A DNA stretch of 64,000 bases from Vibrio sp. 99-8-1 (GCF_013114595.1 NZ_VTXE01000009.1:62001-126000); one strand, 5' to 3'; positions 18,612 through 29,710 are shown, counted from the stretch's first letter. Notes: generated from the letters alone by a model not told the origin. Made by a program: numbers and translations.

Positions 18612-18917
18612 CTAATTTTGTATATGATCAACCATCATGCTTTCTATGTTGCTTAGCTGAAACAACATCTTCAGTTGATCAGGCACGAAGCTGAGCATTA
18701 TATGACAGTTTGAAATTTTTGCATGTTGAATTAAGTGAATTAACAATACCATTCCTGCAGAATCCACTCTTTTTGCCTCTTTAAGAGAGAGTTCAACCGA
18801 ATTTATTTCAGGTTGCCACTGCTGCATCTCTTGCCAAAGTAGAGGAACGGTTTCTCTTGTTAACTCACCATCAATAAAAAGGTTAGATTCTTCTATCCAC
18901 CATTTTACCGATGCCAT
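18612..18917 (-). CDS. mlaB: Phospholipid transport system STAS-domain protein MlaB
   Basis: A 101-residue STAS-domain protein, the cytoplasmic regulatory subunit of the MlaFEDB ABC transporter that moves phospholipids between the inner and outer membranes. The helix start RVDSAGMVLLIHL near 51-63 is the STAS signature loop. Its ATG overlaps the mlaC stop by one base (TAATG), showing translational coupling. Confidence 0.9.
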   Translation of the reverse strand: MASVKWWIEESNLFIDGELTRETVPLLWQEMQQWQPEINSVELSLKEAKRVDSAGMVLLIHLIQHAKISNCHIMLSFVPDQLKMLFQLSNIESMMVDHIQN

Positions 18918-19573
18918 TACTGACGTCCTTCAATACGAATAGGTTGTCGAGAAAGACGAGAAAGCTCTTTAGCAACATATGGAATACCTTCGTTACGAAT
19001 CTGCCCATTCCACTCTGACTGCTTGCTAGAAAGTAAGCTAATCCCTTCAGCAATCATATCGTAGGCGAGCCATTCATTGGTTTTCTTATTCTTTCTCAGC
19101 TTAAACTCAATATTGATATTTGGTTTTGGAGGATCAATCACATCAACATTAATGCCGATAATACGTTTTTTAGCATCAATTTCTTTCTTGTTTTCAAACT
19201 CTACAGATTGATCAACGTAAAGCGTTAGAACTTGCGCATAAGAAGCAATTAAGTAATCGTGAAAGGCATCAATAAATGCGTTCACGTCTTCTTTCTTAGT
19301 ATCTTTGCTTTTTAAATGTGACCCTAACAATTTCAATGCGGCATAACGGTGATTGACATAAGGCATTAGCTCTTCTGCAACCACGACTTTTAATTGATCT
19401 GGGTTCTCTTCTATTTGAACCTTCTCCGCTTTTAAACGGCTAAATAAGTTATCTGCAACAACTTCTATCATCTCATAAGGTTTAGTTTTATCTACTTCTT
19501 GTGCAAAAGACGCGGATGATAAAGTAAGGGCAATCAACCCCATCATGCTTATCGATTTACGTAACCAGTTCAT
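18917..19573 (-). CDS. mlaC: Periplasmic phospholipid-binding protein MlaC
   Basis: A 218-residue secreted lipid shuttle of the Mla pathway. A signal peptide occupies about residues 1-24 (cleavage near SFA/QEV). The mature part carries the MlaC/Ttg2 domain, with ELMPYVNHRYAALKLLG near 70-86. It carries phospholipid between the outer-membrane MlaA complex and the inner-membrane MlaFEDB. It starts 4 bases after mlaD. Confidence 0.95.
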   Translation of the reverse strand: MNWLRKSISMMGLIALTLSSASFAQEVDKTKPYEMIEVVADNLFSRLKAEKVQIEENPDQLKVVVAEELMPYVNHRYAALKLLGSHLKSKDTKKEDVNAFIDAFHDYLIASYAQVLTLYVDQSVEFENKKEIDAKKRIIGINVDVIDPPKPNINIEFKLRKNKKTNEWLAYDMIAEGISLLSSKQSEWNGQIRNEGIPYVAKELSRLSRQPIRIEGRQ

Positions 19574-19577
19574 CTCG

Positions 19578-20057
19578 TTACTCCTCTCCTGAATCGTTCA
19601 CTTTATACAACATCTGGCCAATCAAATCTTCCAGTACCAGTGCCGATTTTGTATCTTCAATAATATCCCCATCTTCTAGCATATCGATATCTTCATCAAC
19701 AAAGCCAGGAACAAAACCTATGTATTGCTCACCAATAAGCCCTGAAGTTAGAATAGTCGCGCTAGATGTATCAGGAAAATAACCATACTGTTTTTCTATT
19801 GCTAATGTCACAAAAGGCGTGTAATTCTCTTTATCCAACGAAATATCACTCACTCGCCCAACAACTACACCACCAATTTTTACTGGAGAGCGTACTTTTA
19901 AGCTGCCTATATTGTCAAAATAAGCATTTAAATTATAAGTGGCACCTGAGCCCATACCCGTCACATTGGCAACTTTAAATATCATCAATAGTATGGCAAT
20001 AACTCCAGCCGCCACAAAAGTCCCAACCCATAGCTCTAATTTTCGTGTTTGTTGCAT
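19578..20057 (-). CDS. mlaD: MCE-domain phospholipid transport protein MlaD
   Basis: A 159-residue inner-membrane protein with one N-terminal helix (about 8-27) and an MCE domain (about 38-118; VKIGGVVVGRVSDISL is the core). MlaD forms the hexameric ring through which lipid passes. It is slightly shorter than the E. coli protein (183), with a shorter C-terminal tail. It lies two bases after mlaE. Confidence 0.95.
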   Translation of the reverse strand: MQQTRKLELWVGTFVAAGVIAILLMIFKVANVTGMGSGATYNLNAYFDNIGSLKVRSPVKIGGVVVGRVSDISLDKENYTPFVTLAIEKQYGYFPDTSSATILTSGLIGEQYIGFVPGFVDEDIDMLEDGDIIEDTKSALVLEDLIGQMLYKVNDSGEE

Positions 20058-20059
20058 GT

Positions 20060-20851
20060 TTAGTTCCCGAACATCAAAGCAGTAAGCACAAAATCAAGCG
20101 CCAATACTGCTAAAGAAGAATGTACTACTGTACGTGTGGTGGCTTTACTGATCCCTTCAGAAGTTGGAATAGCATCATAGCCGTTAAATAGTGCAATCCA
20201 AGTAACTGTTATTGCAAAAATCACACATTTGATAAGGCTGTTGCCTATATCTCGCCCTAATTGAACAGATGACTGCATAGCAGACCAAAAGCTTCCATGG
20301 TCTATACCTTTCCAGTCAACGCCCACTAACTCTGCTCCCCAAATGCCAACAATCATAAAAATCATCGCCAGTAGAGGCATAGAAATAAGACCGGCCCATA
20401 ACCTTGGAGAGATAACTCGCTGCAAAGGGTCCACAGCCATCATTTCTAAGCTAGAAAGTTGCTCCGTTGCTTTCATTAAACCAATTTCAGCGGTTAAAGC
20501 GGAGCCGGCTCGACCTGCAAAAAGTAAAGCGGTGACGACTGGGCCTAACTCTCTTAATAGAGATAGGGCCACCATCTGTCCTAGACTGCCTTCTGCACCA
20601 TAATCAATAAGAACAACAAAGCCTTGCAGGCTCAAAACCATACCGATAAACAGACCTGAAACAATAATAATCGCTAAAGATTGAACACCAATGCTATAAA
20701 GCTGCTTTAAAAGAAGGGGAAAATTTTTAATTGGTGCAGGTTTATACACTAACGCACCGTAAAGCATAAAACTGGCTCGTCCCCATGAGCGACAACTTGA
20801 TAATACTTTGCTTCCTAATCCCTCAAGATAGCTTACTAGAGAATCAATCAT
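20060..20851 (-). CDS. mlaE: Phospholipid ABC transporter permease MlaE
   Basis: A 263-residue permease with five or six hydrophobic helices and the MlaE family core [21 protein letters not shown] near residues 107-127. The ATG at 20851 is chosen over an upstream TTG at 20872: it gives the usual length, GAAGAGG lies upstream, and it slightly overlaps the mlaF stop. It forms the membrane channel with MlaF. Confidence 0.95.
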   Translation of the reverse strand: MIDSLVSYLEGLGSKVLSSCRSWGRASFMLYGALVYKPAPIKNFPLLLKQLYSIGVQSLAIIIVSGLFIGMVLSLQGFVVLIDYGAEGSLGQMVALSLLRELGPVVTALLFAGRAGSALTAEIGLMKATEQLSSLEMMAVDPLQRVISPRLWAGLISMPLLAMIFMIVGIWGAELVGVDWKGIDHGSFWSAMQSSVQLGRDIGNSLIKCVIFAITVTWIALFNGYDAIPTSEGISKATTRTVVHSSLAVLALDFVLTALMFGN

Positions 20852-21647
20852 GGCTATAAATATCCTCTTCAATATTTACGGCAGGAAAGCGGAATGGTAC
20901 CGGACCATCAGCATGTCCTTGCAAGAACTGTTGCACCATAGGATCCTCATTAGCAGTTAACTCATCAGGTGAACCCGAGGCAATGACTCGGCCATCCGCA
21001 AGCAGGTAGACATGATCGGCAATACTCATTACTTCTGGAACGTCATGTGACACCACGATGGATGTTAATCCCAAAGCACGATTTAAATTACCAATTAGCT
21101 CTACCAACACCCCCATGGTTATTGGGTCTTGGCCAACAAATGGCTCATCATACATAATTAATTCAGGATCGAGCGCTATCGCTCTTGCCAACGCCGCTCG
21201 TCTTGCCATCCCGCCAGAAAGCTCACTGGGCATCAATTGAGCCGCACCACGAAGCCCCACCGCCTCCAATTTTAATTTAACTAATGTTGTAATCAGTTCT
21301 TCAGACAGTTCTGTATGTTCGCGTAAAGGAAAAGCGACGTTCTCAAAAACGGTTAAATCAGTGAAAAGAGCACCCGACTGAAAAAGCATGCTCATTTTTT
21401 TACGGGCTTTATACAGAGCCGAACGATTTAAAGTAGGAATATTCTCTCCTTCAAACCATATATCACCAGATTCAGGGTAAATTTGCCCGCCAATAAGGCG
21501 CAGCATGGTTGTTTTCCCTATACCTGACGGCCCCATGATCGCCGTCACTTTGCCTTTTGGTACTCGTAAACTGACGTTATCGAATATTGTTCGATTACCA
21601 CGAGAAAAAGTAAGGTTATTAACGGTGACTAAATCCTTAATCGACAT
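20844..21647 (-). CDS. mlaF: Phospholipid ABC transporter ATP-binding protein MlaF
   Basis: A 267-residue ABC ATPase with Walker [10 protein letters not shown] (39-47), signature LSGGMARR (143-150) and Walker B LIMYDEP (163-169). It powers MlaFEDB. It is the first gene of mlaFEDCB-ibaG-murA-plsC on this strand. The promoter must be within the 299 bases shared with the divergent antiporter gene. Confidence 0.96.
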   Translation of the reverse strand: MSIKDLVTVNNLTFSRGNRTIFDNVSLRVPKGKVTAIMGPSGIGKTTMLRLIGGQIYPESGDIWFEGENIPTLNRSALYKARKKMSMLFQSGALFTDLTVFENVAFPLREHTELSEELITTLVKLKLEAVGLRGAAQLMPSELSGGMARRAALARAIALDPELIMYDEPFVGQDPITMGVLVELIGNLNRALGLTSIVVSHDVPEVMSIADHVYLLADGRVIASGSPDELTANEDPMVQQFLQGHADGPVPFRFPAVNIEEDIYSHD

Positions 21648-21946
21648 AAATCCACTTTAAGTAATTAAATTATTTGTTCTATATATGAAACCTGATAGAC
21701 ATAATATTATGCCAAAAGTTTAAAGAGATTCATAAGATTAAGATTCTAACCTTATTTCGACTAGAATTAGTACTCTTTCTAAGAGTATAATTCACAGATT
21801 GAGCAAGGGAGTGTCCTTTAACTTTCCTTAATAAGAAGGTGGGATCATATCTCTAAGACTTTCTTCAAAGTTAAACTTTCTTTTTATTTCGCTGAACGTA
21901 GAATTAGCGGCCACATGTTTAATAGTGTAATTTTGTAGGAATCATC
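21648..21946. promoter_or_regulatory. Divergent promoter region of mlaF and yrbG
   Basis: These 299 bases separate two divergent envelope operons. A TATAAT-like -10 (21786-21791, plus strand) overlaps the small palindrome TACTCTT-TCT-AAGAGTA (21771-21787), a possible operator. No gene is seen. Confidence 0.45.
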
Positions 21947-22912
21947 ATGTTTGTAGCCGTAGTGACTCTCATCATTGGCTTAATATTTCTAGTTTGGAGC
22001 GCTGACCGGCTTGTGTTCGGGGCTGCTGCATTAGCAAGAAATGTTGGTATATCACCTCTCGTTATTGGTATGACTATTTTGGCTATGGGCTCTTCTGCGC
22101 CTGAGATGATGGTTTCTGCTACCGCAGCATTAGAGGGAAAAACAGATACAGCCATTGGCAATGTCCTCGGTTCGAACATTGCTAACATCGCCCTTATTCT
22201 TGGCATTACCGCCATTGTTAAGCCTCTTTCTATCAGCTCTGCTGTTATTCGACGTGAACTCCCATTAATGATTGTGGTCACGCTATTAGCAGGTCTCATT
22301 CTCTGGGATAGTCATTTAGGCTTCTACGAAGGGGTTTTACTTTTTGTACTCTTTGCCTCGTTTATTTTGGCTATGTTAAGAATCAGCCACATAGAAAAAA
22401 ATAAAGGCGATGCATTCTTAGAAGAACAAGAATCTGAAGTTCCTGAAGGGGTGAGTAACAGCAAAGCCCTTATGTGGGTGGTTATCGGTTTAATTATACT
22501 GCCGTTAGCGGCTGATGAACTGGTAGACAGTGCTGTGATCATCGCCAAGTATTTTGGCATGAGTGATCTGGTTATTGGATTAACCATCATCGCTATTGGA
22601 ACCAGCTTACCAGAGCTTGCCGCGTCATTAGCGGGTGTCCTAAAAGGTGAAGACGATATGGCCGTGGGCAATATTATTGGCTCTAACGTCTTTAATATTT
22701 TAGCGGTTATGGGGATTCCCGGCATTCTCAACCCTTCAGTAATTAGTGAGCATGCCATGGGTAGAGATTTTTGGGTGATGCTTACCGTCTCTTTGTTGCT
22801 GGTTATTTTCGCGCTAGGAAAATCCCGCAGCATAAACCGCATAGAAGGAACCATATTTTTCTTCTGCTTTGTTGGTTATCAAGTTTACCTATTTTCAAAT
22901 CTGACTGTTTAA
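21947..22912 (+). CDS. yrbG: Calcium/sodium antiporter
   Basis: A 321-residue antiporter of the Ca2+:cation exchanger family with ten predicted helices in two inverted halves. The two alpha-repeat motifs are AMGSSAPEM (46-54) and AIGTSLPELAAS (about 214-225). It heads the yrbG-kdsD-kdsC-lptC-lptA-lptB series, the same order as in E. coli. The physiological ion is not established for most members. ATG follows AGGAATCATC. Confidence 0.93.
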   Translation: MFVAVVTLIIGLIFLVWSADRLVFGAAALARNVGISPLVIGMTILAMGSSAPEMMVSATAALEGKTDTAIGNVLGSNIANIALILGITAIVKPLSISSAVIRRELPLMIVVTLLAGLILWDSHLGFYEGVLLFVLFASFILAMLRISHIEKNKGDAFLEEQESEVPEGVSNSKALMWVVIGLIILPLAADELVDSAVIIAKYFGMSDLVIGLTIIAIGTSLPELAASLAGVLKGEDDMAVGNIIGSNVFNILAVMGIPGILNPSVISEHAMGRDFWVMLTVSLLLVIFALGKSRSINRIEGTIFFFCFVGYQVYLFSNLTV

Positions 22913-22931
22913 TAGCAAGGAATAAATAGTA

Positions 22932-23900
22932 ATGTCTGAGTTTGACTATCAGCAAGCCGCAAACGAAGTGCTTGATATTGAAATTAATGCTCTAAAGCAG
23001 TTAAGACAATATTTTAATCATGACTTTAGTGAAGCATGCCAACGTATATTTCATAACCAAGGAAAAGTGGTGGTTATGGGAATGGGCAAGTCAGGCCATA
23101 TTGGCAAGAAAATCGCCGCGACTCTGGCCAGTACCGGCACATCTGCTTTTTTTGTTCACCCAGGTGAAGCCTCACATGGCGATCTAGGTATGATTGAGCA
23201 AGGCGATATTGTTATTGCCATTTCCAACTCAGGTGAATCTGCAGAAATTCTATCGCTATTTACTGTATTAAAAAGATTAAATATCACCATCATAAGCATG
23301 ACGGGTAAGCCCGCGTCGACTATGGCGAAGCTTGCTGACATTCATCTGCAAATCACTGTTCCTGAAGAAGCCTGCCCACTAGGGCTCGCTCCAACCGCCA
23401 GCACAACAGCTACCTTAGTTATGGGTGATGCCCTTGCGGTCGCCTTACTTCGAGCAAAAGGATTCACAGCCGAAGACTTTGCTTTATCTCATCCGGGTGG
23501 TGCGTTAGGACGCAAGTTGCTGCTTAAACTCAATGATATTATGCGCTCAGGTGATGAGTTACCAAAAGTGCTTCCAGACGCACTGGTCAAAGATGCCCTA
23601 TTAGTGATATCTCAAAAAGGGCTAGGAATGACCGCCGTCGTGAACAAAGATGATCAGGTTGTGGGTATTTTTACTGATGGCGATTTACGTCGTTTATTGG
23701 ATAAGCAAATTGATATCCATACGGCGCAGATAGGCGAAGTCATGACACACAATCCAACATCAGCGACACCCAACATGCTTGCCGTCGACGGCGTTAATAT
23801 GATGCAAGAGAAGAGAATCACCAGCTTACTACTTTGTGAAGAAGGTAAATTAGTTGGCGCACTCAATATGCATGATCTGCTGAAAGCGGGAGTCATGTAA
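22932..23900 (+). CDS. kdsD: Arabinose-5-phosphate isomerase KdsD
   Basis: A 322-residue isomerase converting ribulose 5-phosphate to arabinose 5-phosphate, the first step of Kdo synthesis for LPS. The SIS domain has GMGKSGHIG (50-58) and SNSGES (98-103), and two CBS domains fill about 205-320. Its stop overlaps the kdsC start (TAATG). Confidence 0.96.
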   Translation: MSEFDYQQAANEVLDIEINALKQLRQYFNHDFSEACQRIFHNQGKVVVMGMGKSGHIGKKIAATLASTGTSAFFVHPGEASHGDLGMIEQGDIVIAISNSGESAEILSLFTVLKRLNITIISMTGKPASTMAKLADIHLQITVPEEACPLGLAPTASTTATLVMGDALAVALLRAKGFTAEDFALSHPGGALGRKLLLKLNDIMRSGDELPKVLPDALVKDALLVISQKGLGMTAVVNKDDQVVGIFTDGDLRRLLDKQIDIHTAQIGEVMTHNPTSATPNMLAVDGVNMMQEKRITSLLLCEEGKLVGALNMHDLLKAGVM

Positions 23901-24457
23901 TGTCAGAGCTGGTTCAAACCCTCTATGGAACCGTCTCAAAAGAGATTGTTGATATAGCAAAAGAGATTAAATTATTAATTTGCGACGTTGACGGTGTTTT
24001 TTCAGATGGTCTCGTCTACATGGGCAATAACGGTGAAGAGCTAAAAACGTTTCACACCCGCGATGGCCATGGTGTTAAATCTCTAATGAGTGCAGGAATT
24101 GAGATCGCCATAATTACTGGCCGCCAATCACAAATCGTTGAAAACCGCATGACCGCCTTAGGCATAACTCTTATTTATCAAGGGCAAAATGATAAATTAG
24201 AAGCCTATAATGATATTTGCGCTAAGCTTAATATCGCACCTAAAAACATTGCTTATATTGGTGACGATCTTATCGATTGGCCAGTAATGGATAAGGTTGC
24301 ACTTAAAATATGCGTCGCGGATGGACACCCATTATTAGCCAAGCGAGCTAATTATGTGACTTCTATTAAAGGAGGATACGGTGCAGTGCGTGAAGTATGT
24401 GACCTTATTTTACAAGCAAGAGATGAACTTGATGAGCACAAAGGCTTAAGTATATGA
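23900..24457 (+). CDS. kdsC: 3-deoxy-manno-octulosonate-8-phosphatase KdsC
   Basis: A 185-residue HAD-type phosphatase that releases Kdo from Kdo 8-phosphate. The catalytic CDVDGVFSDG carries Asp29 and Asp31, and the metal-binding GDDLIDWPVM is at 121-130. It has no cap domain, as expected for the tetrameric KdsC class. The last codons overlap the lptC start (ATGA). Confidence 0.96.
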   Translation: MSELVQTLYGTVSKEIVDIAKEIKLLICDVDGVFSDGLVYMGNNGEELKTFHTRDGHGVKSLMSAGIEIAIITGRQSQIVENRMTALGITLIYQGQNDKLEAYNDICAKLNIAPKNIAYIGDDLIDWPVMDKVALKICVADGHPLLAKRANYVTSIKGGYGAVREVCDLILQARDELDEHKGLSI

Positions 24458-25017
24458 GTTTGCCTCGTATTATCTATACTCTATTGATTATGATCGCCGC
24501 TTACGCGACGTTCTATCTTTATGGTACAAACAAAGTGACCACGATTCAGGTAACGCCAGATCTGGAGTTGCCTGCTTTAAGTGGACAAAATGTGGATAAT
24601 ACAAATTATGCTGAAAGTGGCATCAGAAGTTATCGAGTCACCTCTAGATATCTCGACCACTACGCCAAGAGTGGCGATACTATTTTTGAATTTCCCGTTT
24701 TATTTATATATCGTGAAGGTGAGTTAGAAGAGTGGCAGGTAACAGCAGAGCGAGGAGTACTAGATAAAGATCAAGTTCTCACCTTATACAGTAATGTTGT
24801 CGCCAAAAATTTATTACCTGACGCTAGTTTTGATACTATGACGGCAGAAAAATTATTTATTCAATTAGATACTCGTAACTTTTGGGCCGACACACCAGTA
24901 TTATTAACTGGCCCAACATTTAAAACCAAAGGGAATGCGATGAAAGGCAATTTTGCCGAGAATATCGCCACCCTATATAACAAAGTACAAGGTAAATATG
25001 AAACTCTTACACCTTAG
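24454..25017 (+). CDS. lptC: LPS export ABC transporter periplasmic protein LptC
   Basis: A 187-residue bitopic protein: one helix at about 7-24, then a periplasmic beta-jellyroll that takes LPS from LptBFG and passes it to LptA. Conserved parts include YRVTSRYLDHY (about 49-59) and LYSNVVAKN (about 110). It overlaps kdsC by four bases and lptA by twenty. Confidence 0.94.
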   Translation: MSLPRIIYTLLIMIAAYATFYLYGTNKVTTIQVTPDLELPALSGQNVDNTNYAESGIRSYRVTSRYLDHYAKSGDTIFEFPVLFIYREGELEEWQVTAERGVLDKDQVLTLYSNVVAKNLLPDASFDTMTAEKLFIQLDTRNFWADTPVLLTGPTFKTKGNAMKGNFAENIATLYNKVQGKYETLTP

Positions 25018-25498
25018 CCTTATTGCTTGCCTATTCACAACATACAATGCATTAGCGTTGACATCAGACTCAGAACAGCCGATCTATATTGATTCTGATA
25101 AGCAAAACCTCGATATGAAAAGCAGTAAAGTGACTTTCACTGGGGATGTAAAGCTAAAGCAAGGTAGCATCAATATTAATGCCGATAAACTCATTGTTAT
25201 CCGCAATCAAAAAGATGACACCTTAAAAGAGATAGAAGCTTATGGTGAGCCAGCGACCTTTTCGCAGTTAACTGACGAAGGAAAAACCCTTCAAGGGGAA
25301 GCCAAAGAGCTCTACTATAAAGTCGCGACGGATCAGTTAACCATGATTTCTGAAGCCACTCTATCTCAAGATGAAAGTACAATCCGCGGGCAAAAAATCA
25401 CCTATAAGATTTCTTCCCAAAAGCTAACCGCTGATGGTGGCAAAAATGAACGAGTAAAAACCGTTCTTCAACCTGCAGCACAAGCACCTAAACAGTAA
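24998..25498 (+). CDS. lptA: LPS transport periplasmic protein LptA
   Basis: A 166-residue periplasmic LPS bridge protein with a signal peptide ending near ALA at residues 17-19 and the OstA-like beta repeat ([19 protein letters not shown]). The ATG at 24998 follows AAGGTAAAT and starts the signal peptide; an upstream in-frame ATG at 24953 would add non-signal residues and is rejected. It overlaps the end of lptC. Confidence 0.94.
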   Translation: MKLLHLSLIACLFTTYNALALTSDSEQPIYIDSDKQNLDMKSSKVTFTGDVKLKQGSININADKLIVIRNQKDDTLKEIEAYGEPATFSQLTDEGKTLQGEAKELYYKVATDQLTMISEATLSQDESTIRGQKITYKISSQKLTADGGKNERVKTVLQPAAQAPKQ

Positions 25499-25499
25499 T

Positions 25500-26225
25500 A
25501 TGGCCATATTAAAAGCGGAACATTTAGCGAAAAGCTATAAGAATAAAAAAGTCGTCACCGACGTTAGCATTACCGTGGAGTCAGGACAGATTGTTGGATT
25601 ACTCGGGCCTAACGGGGCAGGAAAAACCACATCGTTTTATATGATTGTTGGTTTAGTCGCTCGTGACGAAGGCCGAATTATGATCGATGATCAAGATATC
25701 AGTATTCTACCAATGCATAGCCGCTCTCGATTAGGCATCGGCTATTTGCCCCAAGAAGCGTCTATTTTCCGAAAACTCTCAGTTGAAGATAACATTATGG
25801 CGGTATTGCAGACTCGAAAAGAGCTGAGCCGCGAAGAGAGACAAGACAAAGTCGAAGACTTGCTAGACGAATTTAACATTCAGCATATCCGAAAAAGTAC
25901 GGGTATGTCTCTGTCTGGTGGGGAGCGCCGTCGAGTTGAAATAGCACGAGCGTTGGCTGCAAACCCTGAATTTATCTTGTTAGATGAACCTTTTGCCGGT
26001 GTTGACCCTATTTCTGTTATCGATATTAAAAAAATTATCGAACATCTAAGGGATCGAGGTCTAGGTGTTTTAATCACCGATCACAATGTTCGTGAAACAT
26101 TGGATGTATGTGAACGAGCTTACATTGTAAGTCAAGGTCATTTGATTGCAGAAGGGAGCCCAGATCAAGTTCTAAACAATGAACAGGTAAAACAGGTTTA
26201 TCTCGGAGAGCAATTCCGTCTATGA
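25500..26225 (+). CDS. lptB: LPS export ABC transporter ATP-binding protein LptB
   Basis: A 241-residue ABC ATPase that powers LPS extraction. Walker [10 protein letters not shown] (36-44), signature LSGGERRR (138-145) and Walker B FILLDEP (158-164) are intact. It starts one base after the lptA stop and is followed after 67 bases by rpoN. Confidence 0.97.
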   Translation: MAILKAEHLAKSYKNKKVVTDVSITVESGQIVGLLGPNGAGKTTSFYMIVGLVARDEGRIMIDDQDISILPMHSRSRLGIGYLPQEASIFRKLSVEDNIMAVLQTRKELSREERQDKVEDLLDEFNIQHIRKSTGMSLSGGERRRVEIARALAANPEFILLDEPFAGVDPISVIDIKKIIEHLRDRGLGVLITDHNVRETLDVCERAYIVSQGHLIAEGSPDQVLNNEQVKQVYLGEQFRL

Positions 26226-26292
26226 TTAATATATGGATGGAAAAAGGATTACGTTTGTTGAGCGATAATAAAAACAAGGCAGCAATTACTGG

Positions 26293-27765
26293 ATGAAACC
26301 TTCATTACAACTAAAGCTAGGCCAACAGTTAGCAATGACGCCACAGTTACAACAAGCCATACGTTTGTTGCAACTATCAACATTGGATCTACAACAAGAG
26401 ATTCAAGAAGCGCTAGAGTCCAATCCTCTACTCGACGTCGATGAAGGTCAGGAAGAGAACAGCAACTCATCAGAAGAGAACAAACAAAAAGAAGAGAGCG
26501 CAACTGACGTAGCCAATGAAACGGCCGCAGAACCTGAAGCACCTGACAGCTCAGATATTATCGAGAAATCTGAGATCTCAGATGATCTAGAAATTGATGC
26601 CTCATGGGACGATGTATACAGCGCAAATACTGGCAATACAGGTATTGCCATTGATGACGACATGCCTGTCTACCAAGGTGAAACCACCCAAAGTCTACAA
26701 GACTACCTGCACTGGCAACTGGATCTTACCCCCTTTACAGACACTGATAACGCCATAGCAACAGCTATCATTGATGCGGTAGATAACTATGGCTACTTAA
26801 CCGTATCAACAGAAGAGATTTTAGAAAGTGTTGATAACGAAGATGTAGAGCTTGATGAGGTCGAGGCGGTATTAAAACGCATACAGCAGTTCGATCCGCT
26901 TGGGGTTGCTTCTCGAAACTTACAAGAGTGTTTATTACTTCAGTTAGCGACCTTCCCTCAAGAAACGCCGTGGTTAGAACAAGCAAAATTGATTCTAGAA
27001 AATCACATTGATCAACTCGGTAACCGTGATTACAAGTTGATTAGTAAAGAGAGTAAGTTGAAAGAGGCGGAGCTGCGTGAAGTAATGCAGCTCATTCAAC
27101 AACTGGATCCTCGTCCCGGCAACTCTATCACTCCAGATGAAACAGAATATGTCATTCCAGATGTATCTGTGTTTAAAGACCGAGGCAAATGGACCGTTTC
27201 TATCAACCCAGATAGCGTACCCCGACTCAAGGTCAATCAACAATATGCCACATTAGGTAAAGGCAACAGTGCCGATAGCCAGTTCATTCGTAGTAATTTA
27301 CAAGAAGCTAAATGGCTAATAAAAAGCTTAGAAAGCAGAAATGAAACCTTATTAAAGGTGGCTCGTTGTATTGTTGAGCATCAACAAAATTTCTTTGAAT
27401 ATGGTGAAGAAGCCATGAAACCCATGGTACTCAATGACATTGCTCTCGCTGTCGATATGCATGAGTCCACCATATCTCGCGTAACAACTCAAAAATTCAT
27501 GCACACACCACGCGGTATTTTTGAGCTTAAGTACTTCTTCTCTAGCCATGTTAGTACCGACAATGGTGGAGAATGTTCATCTACAGCAATTCGAGCATTA
27601 ATCAAAAAACTGGTTGCCGCAGAAAACACGGGCAAACCATTGAGTGATAGTAAGATTGCTGCACTGTTAGCTGACCAAGGGATTCAGGTCGCTCGACGAA
27701 CCATCGCTAAGTACCGTGAATCTCTGGGGATAGCCCCATCTAGTCAGCGTAAACGACTACTCTAG
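26293..27765 (+). CDS. rpoN: RNA polymerase sigma-54 factor
   Basis: A 490-residue sigma-54. Region I is Gln/Leu-rich (1-50, with LVLQ-type repeats such as [13 protein letters not shown]), region II is an acidic linker (about 52-115), and the C-terminal RpoN box [10 protein letters not shown] is at 467-476. It directs transcription of flagellar, nitrogen and other genes with activator proteins. It precedes hpf, ptsN, rapZ and ptsO in the standard cluster. Confidence 0.98.
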   Translation: MKPSLQLKLGQQLAMTPQLQQAIRLLQLSTLDLQQEIQEALESNPLLDVDEGQEENSNSSEENKQKEESATDVANETAAEPEAPDSSDIIEKSEISDDLEIDASWDDVYSANTGNTGIAIDDDMPVYQGETTQSLQDYLHWQLDLTPFTDTDNAIATAIIDAVDNYGYLTVSTEEILESVDNEDVELDEVEAVLKRIQQFDPLGVASRNLQECLLLQLATFPQETPWLEQAKLILENHIDQLGNRDYKLISKESKLKEAELREVMQLIQQLDPRPGNSITPDETEYVIPDVSVFKDRGKWTVSINPDSVPRLKVNQQYATLGKGNSADSQFIRSNLQEAKWLIKSLESRNETLLKVARCIVEHQQNFFEYGEEAMKPMVLNDIALAVDMHESTISRVTTQKFMHTPRGIFELKYFFSSHVSTDNGGECSSTAIRALIKKLVAAENTGKPLSDSKIAALLADQGIQVARRTIAKYRESLGIAPSSQRKRLL

Positions 27766-27787
27766 GTCACAATAAAAAGGAAAGTCT

Positions 27788-28075
27788 ATGCAAATCAATA
27801 TTAAAGGGCATCACGTTGATCTTACCGATTCAATGCAAGACTACGTTCATACAAAGTTTCAAAAATTAGAGCGTTTTTTTGAGCATATTAATAATGTTCA
27901 TGTGGTATTACGTGTAGAAAAAGTAAACCAGATTGCAGAAGCAACCTTACATGTTAATCACGGTGATATTCATGCCACCGCGAATGATGAAAACATGTAC
28001 GCAGCAATAGACTCCTTAGTTGACAAATTAGTACGTCAATTGAATAAACATAAAGAAAAACTTAACAGCCATTAA
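27788..28075 (+). CDS. hpf: Ribosome hibernation promoting factor
   Basis: A 95-residue short HPF that binds the 30S subunit and helps form 100S ribosomes in stationary phase. The sequence starts MQINIKGHHVDLTDSMQDYV and ends soon after the basic helix LVRQLNKHKEK, with no long C-terminal domain. It lies 22 bases after rpoN. Confidence 0.95.
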   Translation: MQINIKGHHVDLTDSMQDYVHTKFQKLERFFEHINNVHVVLRVEKVNQIAEATLHVNHGDIHATANDENMYAAIDSLVDKLVRQLNKHKEKLNSH

Positions 28076-28077
28076 CC

Positions 28078-28524
28078 ATGCAAATTAACCAAGTACTTTC
28101 ATTGGACTGCACTAAAAGTGCCGTCCAATGCTCAAGTAAAAAAAGAGCTTTAGAGCTCATTAGCCAAATCGCCGCCGAACATACTGGGCAGAGTTCGAAT
28201 GAACTATTTGAATGTATGCTTAACCGAGAAAAAATGGGCAGTACCGGGATCGGTAACGGTATCGCGATTCCGCACGCAAGAATGTATAGCTGTGATGAAG
28301 CTGTCGCTATATTAATTCAGTGCGAAGAAGGCATCGAATTTGATGCCATTGATAACAGACCTGTTGATCTGCTGTTTGCTCTGCTCGTTCCTGATGCACA
28401 GTGCAAAGAGCATTTAAAAACATTGTCATCAATGGCCGAACGACTCAATGATAAGCAAGTTCTAAAACAGCTTAGAAATGCACAGAGTGATCAAGAACTC
28501 TACGACATAATGACGAGTCAGTAA
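28078..28524 (+). CDS. ptsN: PTS IIA-like nitrogen-regulatory protein PtsN
   Basis: A 148-residue EIIA-Ntr protein. The phosphorylated His is His66 in GIAIPHARM. It is phosphorylated by the PtsP-PtsO relay and controls potassium, nitrogen and envelope functions. It starts two bases after the hpf stop, and its own stop overlaps rapZ (TAATG). Confidence 0.95.
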   Translation: MQINQVLSLDCTKSAVQCSSKKRALELISQIAAEHTGQSSNELFECMLNREKMGSTGIGNGIAIPHARMYSCDEAVAILIQCEEGIEFDAIDNRPVDLLFALLVPDAQCKEHLKTLSSMAERLNDKQVLKQLRNAQSDQELYDIMTSQ

Positions 28525-29411
28525 TGAAAGAGTCCACTCACACAAATAATACAAAACTGGTCATAATCAGTGGTCAATCTGGTGCAGGAAAAAGTGTTGC
28601 GCTACGAGTTTTAGAAGACCTTGGGTATTATTGTGTTGATAATTTACCCGTCAATTTACTTAATCAGTTTGTAAAAACCGTGGGTGGCCGAAATCAAAAT
28701 GTCGCAGTCAGTGTCGACATTAGAAACCTTCCAAACAATCCTGAGCTGGTCACCAATGCTTTAGCCCAGATGCGAGCAGAAATAGACCTTACTCTATTTT
28801 TCTTCGATGCTAGCCCTGAAACTCTGCTAAAAAGGTACAGTGAAACTCGACGAATTCACCCATTGTCACTAAATGAAGATAAACTTTCTTTAGGGCAAGC
28901 CATTGAACAAGAGAAGCAACAACTTGAGTATCTTAAGGAGTTGTCTGATCTGGTCATAGATAGCAGCGGACAATCCATTCATGATCTCAGTGAACTGATC
29001 AGAATGCGGGTGCTTGGCAGAGAGAGCCAAGAACTTGTCATGGTATTCGAATCGTTTGGTTTTAAGTATGGTATTCCTACTGACGCTGACTACGTGTTCG
29101 ATGTTCGCTTTCTACCTAATCCACACTGGGAACCTTCATTACGTCCTCTTACTGGGCTTGATCAACCAATAATCGACTTCTTAGAAAAACAACCAAGTGT
29201 GCAAGAGCTAACCAAAGACATTCAAAACTACATTGTTAAATGGCTACCTCTACTAGAAAAAAATAACCGTAGCTATCTAACCGTTGCCATCGGCTGCACC
29301 GGTGGTAAACATCGCTCAGTCTATTTAACTCAACAGCTGGGTCATATTTTTAAGCAGCAAGGGAAACAAGTGCAGGTTCGTCATACTAGCTTAGAAAAAT
29401 ATCACAGTTAA
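28524..29411 (+). CDS. rapZ: RNase adapter protein RapZ
   Basis: A 295-residue adapter with a P-loop kinase-like N-terminal half (Walker [10 protein letters not shown], 16-24) and a C-terminal RNA-binding half containing [11 protein letters not shown] near residue 256. In E. coli it brings the GlmZ small RNA to RNase E, setting GlmS levels. It overlaps ptsN by one base. Confidence 0.95.
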   Translation: MKESTHTNNTKLVIISGQSGAGKSVALRVLEDLGYYCVDNLPVNLLNQFVKTVGGRNQNVAVSVDIRNLPNNPELVTNALAQMRAEIDLTLFFFDASPETLLKRYSETRRIHPLSLNEDKLSLGQAIEQEKQQLEYLKELSDLVIDSSGQSIHDLSELIRMRVLGRESQELVMVFESFGFKYGIPTDADYVFDVRFLPNPHWEPSLRPLTGLDQPIIDFLEKQPSVQELTKDIQNYIVKWLPLLEKNNRSYLTVAIGCTGGKHRSVYLTQQLGHIFKQQGKQVQVRHTSLEKYHS

Positions 29412-29434
29412 CCTCCTCGTTAAGGATCTCATCT

Positions 29435-29710
29435 ATGGAGTGCAGTAGAACAGTATTGATTCAAAACCGACTTGGATTGCACGCTCGTGCTGCGGTGAAA
29501 CTGGTTGAACTCGCGCAAACCTATCAAGCTTCCATTACCGTATCGAACGAAGAGAACAAAGCAATGTCGGCAGACAGTGTCATGGGACTGATTATGCTCG
29601 AGTCCGCTCAAGGACAAAATGTCACCGTGGTCTGTGAGGGAGAAGAGGCGAGTGAGGCCTTGGAAGCGGTTTGCCACTTAATTGCATCCAAATTTGAAGA
29701 AGATGAGTAA
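29435..29710 (+). CDS. ptsO: Phosphocarrier protein NPr
   Basis: A 91-residue HPr-like carrier of the nitrogen PTS. The active His is His16 in GLHARAA, and the regulatory-site region reads [15 protein letters not shown] (about 42-56). It passes phosphate from PtsP to PtsN and closes the rpoN cluster. It lies 23 bases after rapZ. Confidence 0.95.
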   Translation: MECSRTVLIQNRLGLHARAAVKLVELAQTYQASITVSNEENKAMSADSVMGLIMLESAQGQNVTVVCEGEEASEALEAVCHLIASKFEEDE